This document shows, piece by piece, positions 9,847 through 18,699 of a stretch of DNA of 64,000 nt. The notes under the pieces were generated by a model. That model was not told the DNA's origin. It saw only the letters and a program-made list of their open reading frames with translations, and ran no database searches. Location of the stretch: the NCBI GenBank assembly GCA_002490635.1, contig DKUJ01000022.1, forward strand, positions 1-64,000, given 5' to 3'. Position 1 is the stretch's first letter, and each line of letters starts with the position of its first letter. Origin of the DNA: Porphyromonadaceae bacterium UBA7207. GTDB taxonomy: Bacteria > Bacteroidota > Bacteroidia > Bacteroidales > Muribaculaceae. The position numbers and the translations under genes were made by a program.

Positions 9847-12474
9847 ATGAAAAAACTCTACACCGCCGTTCTCTTCCTGGCCTGCACGCTCAGTGCCATC
9901 GCTGCCGGTGAGAACGTAGTGCGCGAGCACAGGGCCATATGGATGAGCCCAATGCTTTCGTCCACATGGCCTTCGGGAGAAATCACCGAATCCAACGCGC
10001 AGGCACGTCGCGAATCGCTGCGGCAGCGTTTCGCCACCCTGCGTTCGCAAGGCATCAACACCATCTATTTCCACACCCGCGCACACTGCGACGCCACATA
10101 TGCTTCTTCCTACGAACCATATGCTTCTTCCGTAGCCGGAAGCCGCGGCGGAACACCTGCTTTCGACCCGTTCGGCTTCGTGGTGCAGACCGCCCACGAA
10201 CAGGGCATGGAAGTGTATGCATGGGTAAACCCTCTGCGATATTCCGCCGGAGGAACCTACGGCAACGGCGACCCGCGGAACTATGAGGTGTCGCATCCCG
10301 AATGGCTGCTTCGCTCCCCGGAGCAGATCATTCTCAATCCTGCCATCCCGGAAGTGCGCCAGAGGGTGGTGGACATCTGCCGCGAAATCGCCGCCAACTA
10401 CGACATCGACGGCATGATTTTCGACGACTATTTCTACCACAGCTCCATAAAACTGGAAATGGACGCCGATTATTACCAGGAATACTGCAATTCAGTGCCG
10501 AAAGACCAAAAAGCCATGAGCCAGGAGGAATGGCGCCGCGAGAATGTGAATAACGTTGTGCGCTCCGTCCGCCAGGCTGTGATCGAGGAGCGCCCTTATG
10601 CTGTGTTCGCCATCGGCCCGGCAGGCCGCATCTCCCCCGACGATATCACCGACTACGGCCTCACTCCAGGCCCACACGGCGACATGAACTACACAGGACT
10701 GTTCGCCGACCCTATCAAATGGCTGTCCGAAGGCCTGCTGGATTTCCTCTCGCCACAGATCTACTGGCCGGAATGGTTCGACGATCTCCAGAAATGGTAT
10801 TCCATAGCCCTTCCCCACTTCAACAGACACCTCTACACCTCGCTGGACTGCAATAAACTCAAGAATGTGAAGAGCGAGGAATTCCTGCGCGAGATAGATT
10901 TCATGCGCTCCCATGTGCGCCCCAACGAAAGCGGTGTGGTCTTCTTCGACCTCGGCGCCTTCCTGAACTACGGCGAACGCTACCAGGGCTCAAAACGCCT
11001 CACATGGGGCGAAATCCTCCACCAGTATACTTTCCCCTACACTGCCCTCGCTCCGCTCCAGGGATGGCGCGGAATACGCACTGAACACCACACAGGCATG
11101 CCGGCACGCAACGGCGATAATCTTGTATGGGATGCACCGGCCTCGGCAGGCCAGGAAGCCTTACGATATGCCGTGTATGCGCTGCCGGAAGCCATGGATC
11201 GCGCCGACTTCGCCTTCCAGCCCGAATATCTCGCCGGAGTGGCATACACAGAGAGCTTCGACATCTCCGCCAACCCGTCGGCTGTGTACGGTGTGGCTGT
11301 CTATGACCGCTACGGACGTATGGGCGCCATCCGCTTCGAAGGCTGCGCCAACCTTGCCGACGGAGCTGTTCCCACGGGCCTCGCACCTGCCGGAGGCAAT
11401 GCCGCCGACCTCACAGACCTGTCGTGGAACTATTCCGGAAACGCCCGTTTCGTTGTGGAATTCGCCACCGACGCCTCATTTACCAGCATTGTGGCTACCG
11501 GAGAGACAACGGAGAAACGTATTCCTCTGAACCACCTGGCGTCGCTTGAGCCGGGAACCGAACACCACTGGCGCGTTATCGCCTATGCCGCCGACTGCAA
11601 AGCCGCCACAAGTGCCCCCGCTGTTTTCACTCCCTCGCGAGTGGCCATAACAGCACCCGTGGCCGGAGCAAACGATGTTCCTTTCAATCCCGTTGTCGCC
11701 TGGACTCCCTGCGAGAACGGCACAGAATACACACTCGAGATAAGCACTACCGAAAACTTCAGCAACGTGGTGTTCACCGCCACTACCGACAAGGCATCGC
11801 TCCAGGTGCCCCAGCGCACTCTCATAAGCGGCATGAAGTACTTCGCACGTGTCACGGCCTCACGTTCCGGCGCCGAATCCAAATCGGCTACCACCATGTT
11901 CCTCACTGCCGACCGTAGCGACTACACGGCTCCGGCCTTCGCCAATCCCGCAGAAACCGGCACAACATTGAACACCAACAGCATCGTGCGTCTGCAGCAA
12001 TGGGAGGGCATGACCAACGTAACCATCGAGATTGCCGCTAACCAGGATTTCCCCTCGCGTTCCATCTACCGAAAGACACTCACCGACTTCGCCACCGAAC
12101 TGCCCGAACTATCGACCGTGCGAATTTCATCGAAATCACTCGAAGCCGGCAAGACCTATTATATGCGTAACCGTGGCGGATACCGACTCCAGAATGCCTC
12201 GGCGGTGAAATACACACCCTACAGCGATGTGATAACCTTCGTGTATTCCGGTGTGGCAGGCGTGGACCAGGCAGAGACCGCAAAAGCTTTTGTCGACGGC
12301 AACAATATTCTCCATCTGCCTCTCGAGGCCGCCGTAGAGGTATTCGACCTCGCAGGACGGCTCGTGCTGGCCTGCGACCCTGCCAACGAGCATTCCCTGC
12401 AGGCCATTCCCGCTGGATGCTACATTATCCGCGTGGCGGCACACAACATTTCACCCATCAAATGGGTTAGATAA
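9847..12474 (+). CDS. Secreted GHL10-type (DUF187) glycosyl hydrolase-like enzyme
   Basis: An 875-residue secreted protein. A signal peptide (1-20) is followed by a GHL10/DUF187 TIM-barrel domain at about 25-350: REHRAIWMSP at the first strand, GINTIYFHTRAH, VYAWVNPLRYS, and the acidic strand DIDGMIFDDYFYH near 186-198 that probably holds catalytic carboxylates. Residues about 390-790 look like fibronectin-III modules in tandem. The last 65 residues (VFDLAGRLVL, GCYIIRVA, ending KWVR) resemble a type-A T9SS sorting tail. GHL10 proteins are grouped with glycoside hydrolases, but few activities are known, so substrate and bond are unassigned. Its place behind the SusCD genes suggests it makes ligands for them. 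Confidence 0.85.
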   Translation: MKKLYTAVLFLACTLSAIAAGENVVREHRAIWMSPMLSSTWPSGEITESNAQARRESLRQRFATLRSQGINTIYFHTRAHCDATYASSYEPYASSVAGSRGGTPAFDPFGFVVQTAHEQGMEVYAWVNPLRYSAGGTYGNGDPRNYEVSHPEWLLRSPEQIILNPAIPEVRQRVVDICREIAANYDIDGMIFDDYFYHSSIKLEMDADYYQEYCNSVPKDQKAMSQEEWRRENVNNVVRSVRQAVIEERPYAVFAIGPAGRISPDDITDYGLTPGPHGDMNYTGLFADPIKWLSEGLLDFLSPQIYWPEWFDDLQKWYSIALPHFNRHLYTSLDCNKLKNVKSEEFLREIDFMRSHVRPNESGVVFFDLGAFLNYGERYQGSKRLTWGEILHQYTFPYTALAPLQGWRGIRTEHHTGMPARNGDNLVWDAPASAGQEALRYAVYALPEAMDRADFAFQPEYLAGVAYTESFDISANPSAVYGVAVYDRYGRMGAIRFEGCANLADGAVPTGLAPAGGNAADLTDLSWNYSGNARFVVEFATDASFTSIVATGETTEKRIPLNHLASLEPGTEHHWRVIAYAADCKAATSAPAVFTPSRVAITAPVAGANDVPFNPVVAWTPCENGTEYTLEISTTENFSNVVFTATTDKASLQVPQRTLISGMKYFARVTASRSGAESKSATTMFLTADRSDYTAPAFANPAETGTTLNTNSIVRLQQWEGMTNVTIEIAANQDFPSRSIYRKTLTDFATELPELSTVRISSKSLEAGKTYYMRNRGGYRLQNASAVKYTPYSDVITFVYSGVAGVDQAETAKAFVDGNNILHLPLEAAVEVFDLAGRLVLACDPANEHSLQAIPAGCYIIRVAAHNISPIKWVR

Positions 12475-12517
12475 TAGAAGCGTTTCAACCCGCCAACCGC
12501 AACCCTGAATCAAAACT

Positions 12518-12552
12518 CGCGGCCACCCGGGACAACGGGGTGGCCGCGCTTT
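12518..12552 (+). terminator. Probable terminator after the GHL10 gene
   Basis: An 11-pair perfect stem (12518-12528 with 12538-12548) follows the GHL10 stop. The T-tract behind it is weak (CTTTG), so termination efficiency is uncertain. Confidence 0.55.
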
Positions 12553-12564
12553 GTATGATATGCA

Positions 12565-12978
12565 ATGAAATCAGTAGCAGCAATCTTAGCAGTGCTGGCC
12601 GTAGCGTCCGTGTCATGCTCCGGCCGACACGGCTACGACCCGGCGACCTGCGAGGAGCTGTCGATAAAGATAGAACGTCACGACAGCCTCACCCAGACCG
12701 ACTATTCGGCCATGATAGACCAGAACGAACAGATTCTACGCTACCTCATCGAGGAAAGCGAACGACTGCAGGACACTCCCGACGACGAACGGTATGCCGC
12801 CTTTCGCGAACTGCTTGCCGAGCCTGTATACCGCGAGCGTTTCAGCTATCTGTTCACGCTCGGATCGGCCCTATACCAGGCCGACGAACTCGGACTTCTC
12901 GACAGAAGCAATGCCAGAGCATACCGGCGCCTCGACGAATACAACGCACGTTTTGCAGCCATTTCCGACCGCATGTAA
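12565..12978 (+). CDS. Small putative lipoprotein of unknown function
   Basis: 137 residues with a lipoprotein signal (VASVSCSG, cysteine at about 18) and a mature part that is charged, mostly helical and rich in Glu, Arg and Asp. I recognise no family. It starts 13 bases after the terminator-like stem that follows the GHL10 gene and ends only four bases before the converging stop of the HAD phosphatase gene, with no terminator between the two. Confidence 0.7.
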   Translation: MKSVAAILAVLAVASVSCSGRHGYDPATCEELSIKIERHDSLTQTDYSAMIDQNEQILRYLIEESERLQDTPDDERYAAFRELLAEPVYRERFSYLFTLGSALYQADELGLLDRSNARAYRRLDEYNARFAAISDRM

Positions 12979-12982
12979 GTTA

Positions 12983-13834
12983 TTACCCTCGGCCTGCCGT
13001 AGCTGCGAAATCCGCGGCGATATAGCGCGCAACAGCATCGGTGTAGTTGGCATCTATGACTTCGTGGGCCGCAGCCTTCACCTGCGGCATGGCATTGCCC
13101 ACAGCTACCGCAATGTCGGCCACTGCAAACATGGGCAGGTCGTTCAGATTGTCGCCGAACACCACAATGCGTTCCGCACCCTCGGCCTTGGCGACACGCC
13201 GTATGGCGCTGGCTTTCGACACTCCGGGAGCGAGCACTTCAAGATTGTAGATATCGCTGTTGAAAATGTCGGGATAGCACGAAACCGAGCATTCCGTGCT
13301 ATCGCGAACCATTTGTGCAAGGGCTTCGACGGGGCCGCGTTCGCCCATGGCGAAAAATAGCATGGCGCGGCCTGTGGAACGTTCCGGCACGGGAGTGCCG
13401 AGATGGAAGCGTTTCAGCGCCACATGGCGGCGTTCGAGCCAGAAACTTTCCTCGGCGCGGTTGAGTGTCTTTCCGGAATGGTAGACATCGAGAGTGCGCC
13501 CCTCGGGCGACTGGATGTAGACAAACGGATGCACACCGTGCATGGCTCCCATATCCAGCAGCAGCCGGCTGTCATCGGCTCCTATGAAACATGAATCGAC
13601 AAATTCGCCGCGGGTGCGGTTCCAACCGGCGGCACCTGTCATCACTATATAATCGACTCCTGTTGCCGCATGTGCCATCAACGGAACCACGGTGGCCGGA
13701 GTGCGCGCCGTAGCCACGGTTATCAGGGCACCTCGGGCGCTGAGTTCTGTAATCAGTTCAGCGCTGCGCTGGCTCACCCGGCTGTCGCTGCCGAGCAGCG
13801 TGCCGTCGAGGTCGCTTACATAGAGTGTTTTCAT
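12983..13834 (-). CDS. Cof-type HAD-IIB family sugar-phosphate phosphatase
   Basis: About 283 residues starting MKTLYVSDLDGTLL. The nucleophile Asp8 and acid/base Asp10 of the DxDGT motif are present, as is the C-terminal GDNLNDLPM magnesium-binding loop near 226-234, and the sequence between has the size of a type IIB cap. Such enzymes dephosphorylate sugar phosphates, nucleotides or cofactors; the particular substrate cannot be read. I chose the ATG at 13834, which overlaps the upstream U32 gene's stop by four bases (ATGA), so the two are translationally coupled; an upstream in-frame start at 13852 lies inside that gene. Confidence 0.9.
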   Translation of the reverse strand: MKTLYVSDLDGTLLGSDSRVSQRSAELITELSARGALITVATARTPATVVPLMAHAATGVDYIVMTGAAGWNRTRGEFVDSCFIGADDSRLLLDMGAMHGVHPFVYIQSPEGRTLDVYHSGKTLNRAEESFWLERRHVALKRFHLGTPVPERSTGRAMLFFAMGERGPVEALAQMVRDSTECSVSCYPDIFNSDIYNLEVLAPGVSKASAIRRVAKAEGAERIVVFGDNLNDLPMFAVADIAVAVGNAMPQVKAAAHEVIDANYTDAVARYIAADFAATAGRG

Positions 13835-15075
13835 TGTTCTGTGGGCAACCACCGGTAAAGCCTGTCGGCAGGGCGTATTTTCGCCGGCACGGCAATTGAG
13901 AACGCATCGCCTTTAACGGCTTTTTCCACACTCTTTCCTCCCACACGGATATCGTCGGCACGTACAATCAGAGCTCCAGTGGTGGGGCCTGTTATCACCA
14001 CCTCATCGCCTCGGACAAGCTCGCCGGCTTCCATGAGGAATTCTCCCACACCGAGTTTCGAGAAGTATTTCACACCTTTGGCCGCGTACTGTTTCACACG
14101 CGTTGCCGAAGAGCCGTATCTGGCGCTCCATTCACCCAGGCGCTGCCCGAGATAATATCCGTTCCAGAATCCGCGGTTGAATATCTTTTCAAGCCTGCTG
14201 TTCCACTGCTCCACCTTCTCCTGGCCATAAGTGCCATCGCACAGCGCCTCGAGAGCCTCGGAATAGCATTCCACGGCTGTGGCAACATATTCAGGACCAC
14301 GCGCACGACCCTCGATTTTGAACACTCTGACTCCCGCATCTGCCATGCGGTCGATAAAATGGATGGTCTTGAGGTCTTTGGGAGACATTATGTATTTGTT
14401 CTCCACGGCAAGGCTTTCGCCGGTTTCCAGGTCGGTGACCTCGTAGCCGCGGCGGCATATCTGTGTGCATGCCCCGCGGTTGGCGCTGGAGTTCATCTGG
14501 TGAAGCGATAGATAGCATTTTCCCGACACGGCCATGCACAAGGCACCGTGGCAGAACATTTCTATTCTCACAAGTTCGCCACGCGGTCCGCGGATATCTT
14601 CGGCTGTAATGGCGTCGGAAATAGCCTTCACCTGGTCGAGACTCAGCTCGCGGGCAAGCACCACCACGTCGGCAAAAGCGGCATAGAACCGCACTGCCTC
14701 GATATTGGAAACATTGCATTGTGTGGATATGTGCACTTCCACGCCCTGCCGGCGGCATTCCGATATAACGGCTATATCCGAGGCTATCACCGCTGTGATT
14801 CCTGCGGCGGCAGCAGCGGCTATCGTTTCCCGCACAGCCTGCAGGTCGTTGTCGTAGACTATGGTATTTACGGTAAGATACGTTTTCACTCCCGCTCCGG
14901 CGGCTATGGATGCTATGTTCCGCAGGTCGTCGAGGGTGAAATTGGCACTCGAGCGCGAACGCATGTTCAGCCCCTGCACACCGAAATAAACGGCATCGGC
15001 ACCGGCGGCAATGGCAGCCGACAACGAATCGTAGCTGCCAACGGGGGCCATTATTTCAAAATCACTTCTTTGCAT
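13831..15075 (-). CDS. Peptidase U32 family protein (TrhP/YegQ-like)
   Basis: 414 residues. The opening FEIMAPVGSYDSLSAAI and GADAVYFGVQGLNMR are hallmark U32 sequences. The conserved segment EMFCHGALCMAVSGKCYLS plus GACTQICRRGYE supplies the cysteine cluster (residues 175, 180, 187, 203, 207) expected to hold an iron-sulfur cluster. Although named after collagenase-like peptidases, bacterial members studied in detail (TrhP, RlhA) act in prephenate-dependent hydroxylation of tRNA uridine or rRNA cytidine; TrhP-like function is the best guess. It overlaps the HAD gene by four bases and is separated from secG by a strong terminator. Confidence 0.88.
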   Translation of the reverse strand: MQRSDFEIMAPVGSYDSLSAAIAAGADAVYFGVQGLNMRSRSSANFTLDDLRNIASIAAGAGVKTYLTVNTIVYDNDLQAVRETIAAAAAAGITAVIASDIAVISECRRQGVEVHISTQCNVSNIEAVRFYAAFADVVVLARELSLDQVKAISDAITAEDIRGPRGELVRIEMFCHGALCMAVSGKCYLSLHQMNSSANRGACTQICRRGYEVTDLETGESLAVENKYIMSPKDLKTIHFIDRMADAGVRVFKIEGRARGPEYVATAVECYSEALEALCDGTYGQEKVEQWNSRLEKIFNRGFWNGYYLGQRLGEWSARYGSSATRVKQYAAKGVKYFSKLGVGEFLMEAGELVRGDEVVITGPTTGALIVRADDIRVGGKSVEKAVKGDAFSIAVPAKIRPADRLYRWLPTEQ

Positions 15076-15084
15076 TTGGGTAGA

Positions 15085-15136
15085 TAAAAAAGTGTATCCC
15101 GCACCTGTCGGTTTGCATGGACAGGCTGCGGGATAC
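15085..15136 (-). terminator. Intrinsic terminator after secG
   Basis: A stem of about 16 pairs with one bulge joins 15094-15109 to 15120-15136. On the minus strand it is followed by a seven-base T run (15085-15091). It ends the secG transcript before the U32 gene; a shorter T-run on the other side could also serve plus-strand transcription. Confidence 0.85.
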
Positions 15137-15156
15137 TTTTCTATTATTTCTTTTCC

Positions 15157-15540
15157 TTATTGCTGGGCGGGTGTTTCCACTTCTTCGGCTTCCACTACTG
15201 TGGCCTCGGTTTCAGGAACGGTAACGGGTACCACATCCATCTGGCCGGGAGCCGGAAGCGCGGGAGCGGCTGCCGCCGGAGCCTGGGGAACGGCACGGAG
15301 CTCGGAAGCGTTGTTGACACGGGGAGCGGTCCATACGGATACTATGGACAACACCACCAGCAGAGACACCAGCACCCATGTGCCTTTTTCGAGGAAACTG
15401 TTGGTCTGGCGTACGCCCATCACGTTTCCGGCGCCACCGAACTGGCTGGAGAGACCGCCGCCTTTGCTTTTCTGTATCAATACTATTCCTATGAGCAGAA
15501 TCGATACCACTACAATAAGGGCTATTATTACGATGTGCAT
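15157..15540 (-). CDS. secG: Preprotein translocase subunit SecG
   Basis: 127 residues. Two membrane helices (about 3-22 and 53-72) flank the conserved cytoplasmic loop KSKGGGLSSQFGGAG, which identifies SecG, the small stimulatory subunit of the SecYEG channel. The C-terminal 50 residues are Ala/Pro/Val/Glu-rich and low complexity, a tail seen in many Bacteroidetes SecG proteins. It lies 49 bases downstream of a TPR-like gene and lptE, forming an envelope-biogenesis unit with them; terminated at 15085-15136. Confidence 0.93.
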   Translation of the reverse strand: MHIVIIALIVVVSILLIGIVLIQKSKGGGLSSQFGGAGNVMGVRQTNSFLEKGTWVLVSLLVVLSIVSVWTAPRVNNASELRAVPQAPAAAAPALPAPGQMDVVPVTVPETEATVVEAEEVETPAQQ

Positions 15541-15589
15541 GTCTTATAATGTTATTTTTCTAATTATCAATTATTTGGCAACAGCAAAG

Positions 15590-16354
15590 CTATTCTTCGG
15601 CCTTTTTGCCGGCTTTGTCTATCAATATCAGTTTCCGCAGAAACCGCAATTGGTCTGCAAAGTAAGCACTTTTTTTCGGAAATTTCAAGTTTAGCGACGA
15701 AATAATATCGTAGGCACGCTGATATTTACCTTGCCTGATATAGATTTTCGCCAGCGATTCGCTGAGCAGGGAATCGGCCGGTTCGTCAGCCGGTTTTTTC
15801 AGTGGCTTCGCCTTCGGTGCAGGCTGTGGCGCAGGCTCGGGCCGGTGATGCTGCGCCGCCGGATGCCGACTGAGAATAAAGGCATCTATACGCCCTTCGG
15901 GACTGTCGGCATCGACCGGTTCGGAAGGCAGATGTTCCTGTTCCTCGCGGGCGAGCACTTCGCCGTAGTCGGGAGTGGGATTGAATATCATGCGTTCGAG
16001 CATCGCGTCCTCCGCAGGGCTGCTGTGGCCGTAAGTCTGCAAAAAAAGGTCTATCACATTCTCTGTTGCCGGCGATTCGTTTTCCTCAGGCGGATAGAAG
16101 CCCGCAAAGTCGCCGCCTCTGGCGCTTTCTATGGCATCGGCATTGTCGGAAGCGAGCATGATTTTCATCTCCAGACTGCTGCGCTGTTCCCTGTCCAGCG
16201 ACGGGCTTCGCAGCATGAGCATATCTATCGCCGTGCAGTATGGAAAAGCCTTGGATGCGCGGGCGAGGACCGCCATGTCGTCGGCCGACGGTGCCGACAC
16301 GCTGCCGGCATATCTGCGCAGGATAGCGCCTGTAGTCTGTAATAATTCTTCCAT
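15590..16354 (-). CDS. Conserved Bacteroidales protein, TPR-like C-terminus
   Basis: About 254 residues from the ATG at 16354 (MEELLQTTGAIL); an upstream in-frame start at 16408 would overlap lptE more. No signal peptide. The N-terminal 110 residues look helical; a Pro/Ala/Lys-rich linker follows, and the last 60 residues (SLAKIYIRQGKYQRAYDIISSLNL) form one clear tetratricopeptide-like hairpin. I do not know a function. The gene is wedged between lptE (three-base spacing) and secG, an arrangement I associate with Bacteroidales genomes, so an envelope-related role is possible but only inferred. Confidence 0.75.
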   Translation of the reverse strand: MEELLQTTGAILRRYAGSVSAPSADDMAVLARASKAFPYCTAIDMLMLRSPSLDREQRSSLEMKIMLASDNADAIESARGGDFAGFYPPEENESPATENVIDLFLQTYGHSSPAEDAMLERMIFNPTPDYGEVLAREEQEHLPSEPVDADSPEGRIDAFILSRHPAAQHHRPEPAPQPAPKAKPLKKPADEPADSLLSESLAKIYIRQGKYQRAYDIISSLNLKFPKKSAYFADQLRFLRKLILIDKAGKKAEE

Positions 16355-16356
16355 TA

Positions 16357-16884
16357 TCACCAGTCGCCCAGGGTGGAGTTGAAAATAAGATCTACAAGCT
16401 CCTTGCATATCTCCTGACAGAGACCGTCCTGCACGTCGGTGAGCATCTCGCTGCTGGTGAAGTCCCGGTAGGCGCTGAATGTCTGGTCGAAGTCCTTGCC
16501 GTCGACTTTGGTATCTGTGTATTTCACGCGCACCGATATGGTGAGACGTGTCATGGAGCCGTAGCCGTCTTCTGTCACCGCCTGCGGTGTGAGGTTGTAG
16601 CCGGTGATTTCGCCTTCAAGCCGGAGGTCGGAAAGGCCGTCGACAGTCTGCAGGCGTGTGTTGCGGGTTATGTAGTTCTGCAGCTCGTTCTCGAACATAG
16701 GCTGCAGGGGCGGATACACCAGTGCCGCACGAATCGGGAACTCGCTCACGGATATCGTGCGATATACATTGTAGTCGATGGATGTGCCGTTCGGCGTAAA
16801 CCTTATCTTGCAGGCTCCCGCAACAACGAGAACACACAGCATTACAAGCGCCGGCAACGTCCGGGAGTATTTATTCGAGTCCAT
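16357..16884 (-). CDS. lptE: LptE-family LPS-assembly lipoprotein
   Basis: 175 residues with a lipoprotein signal (VVAGACKIRF, cysteine at about 25), then the fold pattern of Bacteroidetes LptE-like proteins: SIDYNVYRTISVSEFPIRA, a helix with ENELQNYITRNTRLQ, and the beta segment LEGEITGYNLTPQAV. LptE plugs the LptD barrel that inserts lipopolysaccharide into the outer leaflet. Its start overlaps the end of the upstream sigma-54 activator by 14 bases, so they are cotranscribed. Confidence 0.85.
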   Translation of the reverse strand: MDSNKYSRTLPALVMLCVLVVAGACKIRFTPNGTSIDYNVYRTISVSEFPIRAALVYPPLQPMFENELQNYITRNTRLQTVDGLSDLRLEGEITGYNLTPQAVTEDGYGSMTRLTISVRVKYTDTKVDGKDFDQTFSAYRDFTSSEMLTDVQDGLCQEICKELVDLIFNSTLGDW

Positions 16885-18130
16885 ATTCTTTTATTTTGCG
16901 GTATAGAGTGCGTTCCGATATCTGGAGTTCCGCGGCTGCCGCCTTACGCTTTCCTTCGTTGCGCCGCAGAGAATCCTCTATTGCCTGTTTCTCCGTCTGC
17001 TGCATTGTGGCCGGAACGCTGCTTTCTATAGTCTCCACTTCCTCGCACACCACATCGGCACAGCTGTTGCCTATATCCTTCTCTTTTTTGTCCAATACAA
17101 TGAGAGCCTTGGCCGTGTTTCCTTTTTTGTCTTCAGGGGCTACCGACTGTTCGCTGAGCATGCGGTTGGCGGTCTCGGCATGCGGATGGCTGTCGCTGCG
17201 GCGCTGAAGCTCATCGACACGCCGCTGGAGATTCAGAATCATTCCCAGAAGCATGTCGCGCTCGCGGCTGTAGCTGTGTATGCTGTCGTCGTCGCGTGTG
17301 GCCGGCATGTATGTCTGCGATGCCGCCGGCAACGCCTCTTCCACGGTATCGGCCTCTACACGGCTTCCGGCATGGAAAAGGGCAATCTGGTCGATGATAT
17401 TCTTAAGCTGTCGCACATTTCCCGGCCAGCGGTAGCGGCGCAGTAAAGCCATTGCCTCCGGCGAATAGCTCACAGGGTCCACGCGGTAGCGTTCGGCAAA
17501 ATCGCTGCTGAACTTGTAGGCAAGCAGGTCTATGTCGGCACCGCGTTCGCGAAGCGGAGGCACAACTATCATCACTGTCGATAACCTGTAGAAAAGGTCT
17601 TCGCGGAACCGGCCCTCGGATATGGCTTTCGGAAGATCCACATTCGTTGCCGCCACAATCCTTACGTTTGTGCGTCGCACCTCAGAAGAGCCTACTCTGA
17701 GATACTGGCCGCTTTCGAGCACACGAAGCAGTCGGGCCTGCGTGGTAAGCGGCAACTCTGCAACCTCGTCGAGAAAGATTGTGCCACCGTCGGCTTCCTC
17801 GAAATATCCCTTGCGGGAATCGACAGCACCGGTGAAAGCGCCCTTCTCATGGCCGAAAAGTTCGGAGTCGATGGTGCCCTCTGGAATGGCACCACAGTTC
17901 ACTGCTATATATTTTCCATGCTTGCGCGAACTGAAGGCATGGATGATTTGCGGAAAGAATTCCTTGCCGGTGCCACTTTCGCCGCACACAAGCACCGACA
18001 GGTCGATTGGCGCCACCCTCACAGCCCTCTCCAGAGCTGCTGTGAGAGCCGGAGCATTGCCGACAATTCCGAAGCGCTGGCGGGCCTGCTGCACCGCAGC
18101 CGACGGACGGTTGGTTTTCTCTGTCATCAT
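16871..18130 (-). CDS. Sigma-54-dependent transcriptional activator lacking a receiver domain
   Basis: 419 residues. The AAA+ sigma-54 interaction domain occupies about 20-260: Walker A GESGTGKE (50-57), the RNA-polymerase-contacting GAFTGA loop (97-102), Walker B GGTIFLDE (115-122) and the arginine-finger region FREDLFYRLS. A 100-residue charged linker follows, then a Fis-type helix-turn-helix at the C-terminus (AAAELQISERTLYRKIKEYG). There is no N-terminal receiver or sensory domain, so control is by expression or a partner protein. It heads the lptE-TPR-secG unit. A TATCTTTG -7-like element lies only four bases upstream of the ATG, implying little or no leader; alternatively the second ATG (18127) is used. 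Confidence 0.92.
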   Translation of the reverse strand: MMTEKTNRPSAAVQQARQRFGIVGNAPALTAALERAVRVAPIDLSVLVCGESGTGKEFFPQIIHAFSSRKHGKYIAVNCGAIPEGTIDSELFGHEKGAFTGAVDSRKGYFEEADGGTIFLDEVAELPLTTQARLLRVLESGQYLRVGSSEVRRTNVRIVAATNVDLPKAISEGRFREDLFYRLSTVMIVVPPLRERGADIDLLAYKFSSDFAERYRVDPVSYSPEAMALLRRYRWPGNVRQLKNIIDQIALFHAGSRVEADTVEEALPAASQTYMPATRDDDSIHSYSRERDMLLGMILNLQRRVDELQRRSDSHPHAETANRMLSEQSVAPEDKKGNTAKALIVLDKKEKDIGNSCADVVCEEVETIESSVPATMQQTEKQAIEDSLRRNEGKRKAAAAELQISERTLYRKIKEYGLE

Positions 18131-18134
18131 AGTG

Positions 18135-18142
18135 CAAAGATA
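18135..18142 (-). promoter_or_regulatory. Candidate -7 element for the sigma-54 activator operon
   Basis: TATCTTTG on the minus strand matches TAnnTTTG. It lies almost against the start codon at 18130, which would give a leaderless or nearly leaderless transcript if used. No -33 TTTG is clear. Confidence 0.35.
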
Positions 18143-18189
18143 CTATTTTTTCGCCGTTCGCTGCTGTTGTTCCAGCCTGGACCTTGTGG

Positions 18190-18570
18190 TTCTGAACATG
18201 CTTTTATTCCTGTTATCTCTCCAATCATAGAAAATATAATACAAAGGAATAATAATAATAGCTGTCGATATGTATGAAATCCCGTAGGATACGATATCCG
18301 CTCATTGCTTATAAAAGACCTGTTTATTATTTTACACACTTTATCTACATTATATATTGCAGATATATAATAGATTAAGCATGTTATAAACACTATGTTG
18401 ATAACGCAGATATCCTGTTGTTTGATAACGTCAAGCGTTGACAGTCCGTCTGATTGTGGTCTATAAGCAGGAAAATAACATTGATATCCATACAATAAAA
18501 AGACGACCGGAAACCTTGACTTTACAGAAACAGTGCGGCTTAATAAATGACGGCGGGATTCCAAAGTATA
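18190..18570 (+). repeat. Diverged direct repeat, copy 1
   Basis: Matches copy 2 in order over its whole length, for example GAACATGCTTTTATT with CAACATGCCTTTATT, AATAATAATAGCTG with AGAATAATAATGGCTG, TATATTGCAGATATA in both, and CCTTGACTTTACAG with ACTTGACTTTTCCG. Offset is 511-524 bases, so small indels have accumulated. Boundaries are by eye. Confidence 0.75.
18349..18371. repeat. Perfect inverted repeat around TGCAG
   Basis: ATTATATAT, spacer TGCAG, ATATATAAT: nine-base perfect arms. In the second copy (18876-18890) the core TATAT-TGCAG-ATATA is kept while the flanks have changed, suggesting the core is the conserved site. Confidence 0.7.
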
Positions 18571-18699
18571 TCTACCGAGAATTTGTCGCGTCCTTATTGA
18601 CACCGGTATCATAGCCGGCCATAGCTTATGGTACGATTAGAAACCGGCGGAGATTTCTTTTCTATTCTTCCTTCATCGGGTTTCTGTCGACAGTTCCGG

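Noticed and set aside
18127..18612. A 161-codon minus-strand frame in the AT-rich gap
   Set aside because: The frame is not preserved in the second repeat copy, overlaps the sigma-54 activator promoter and shows no family resemblance.
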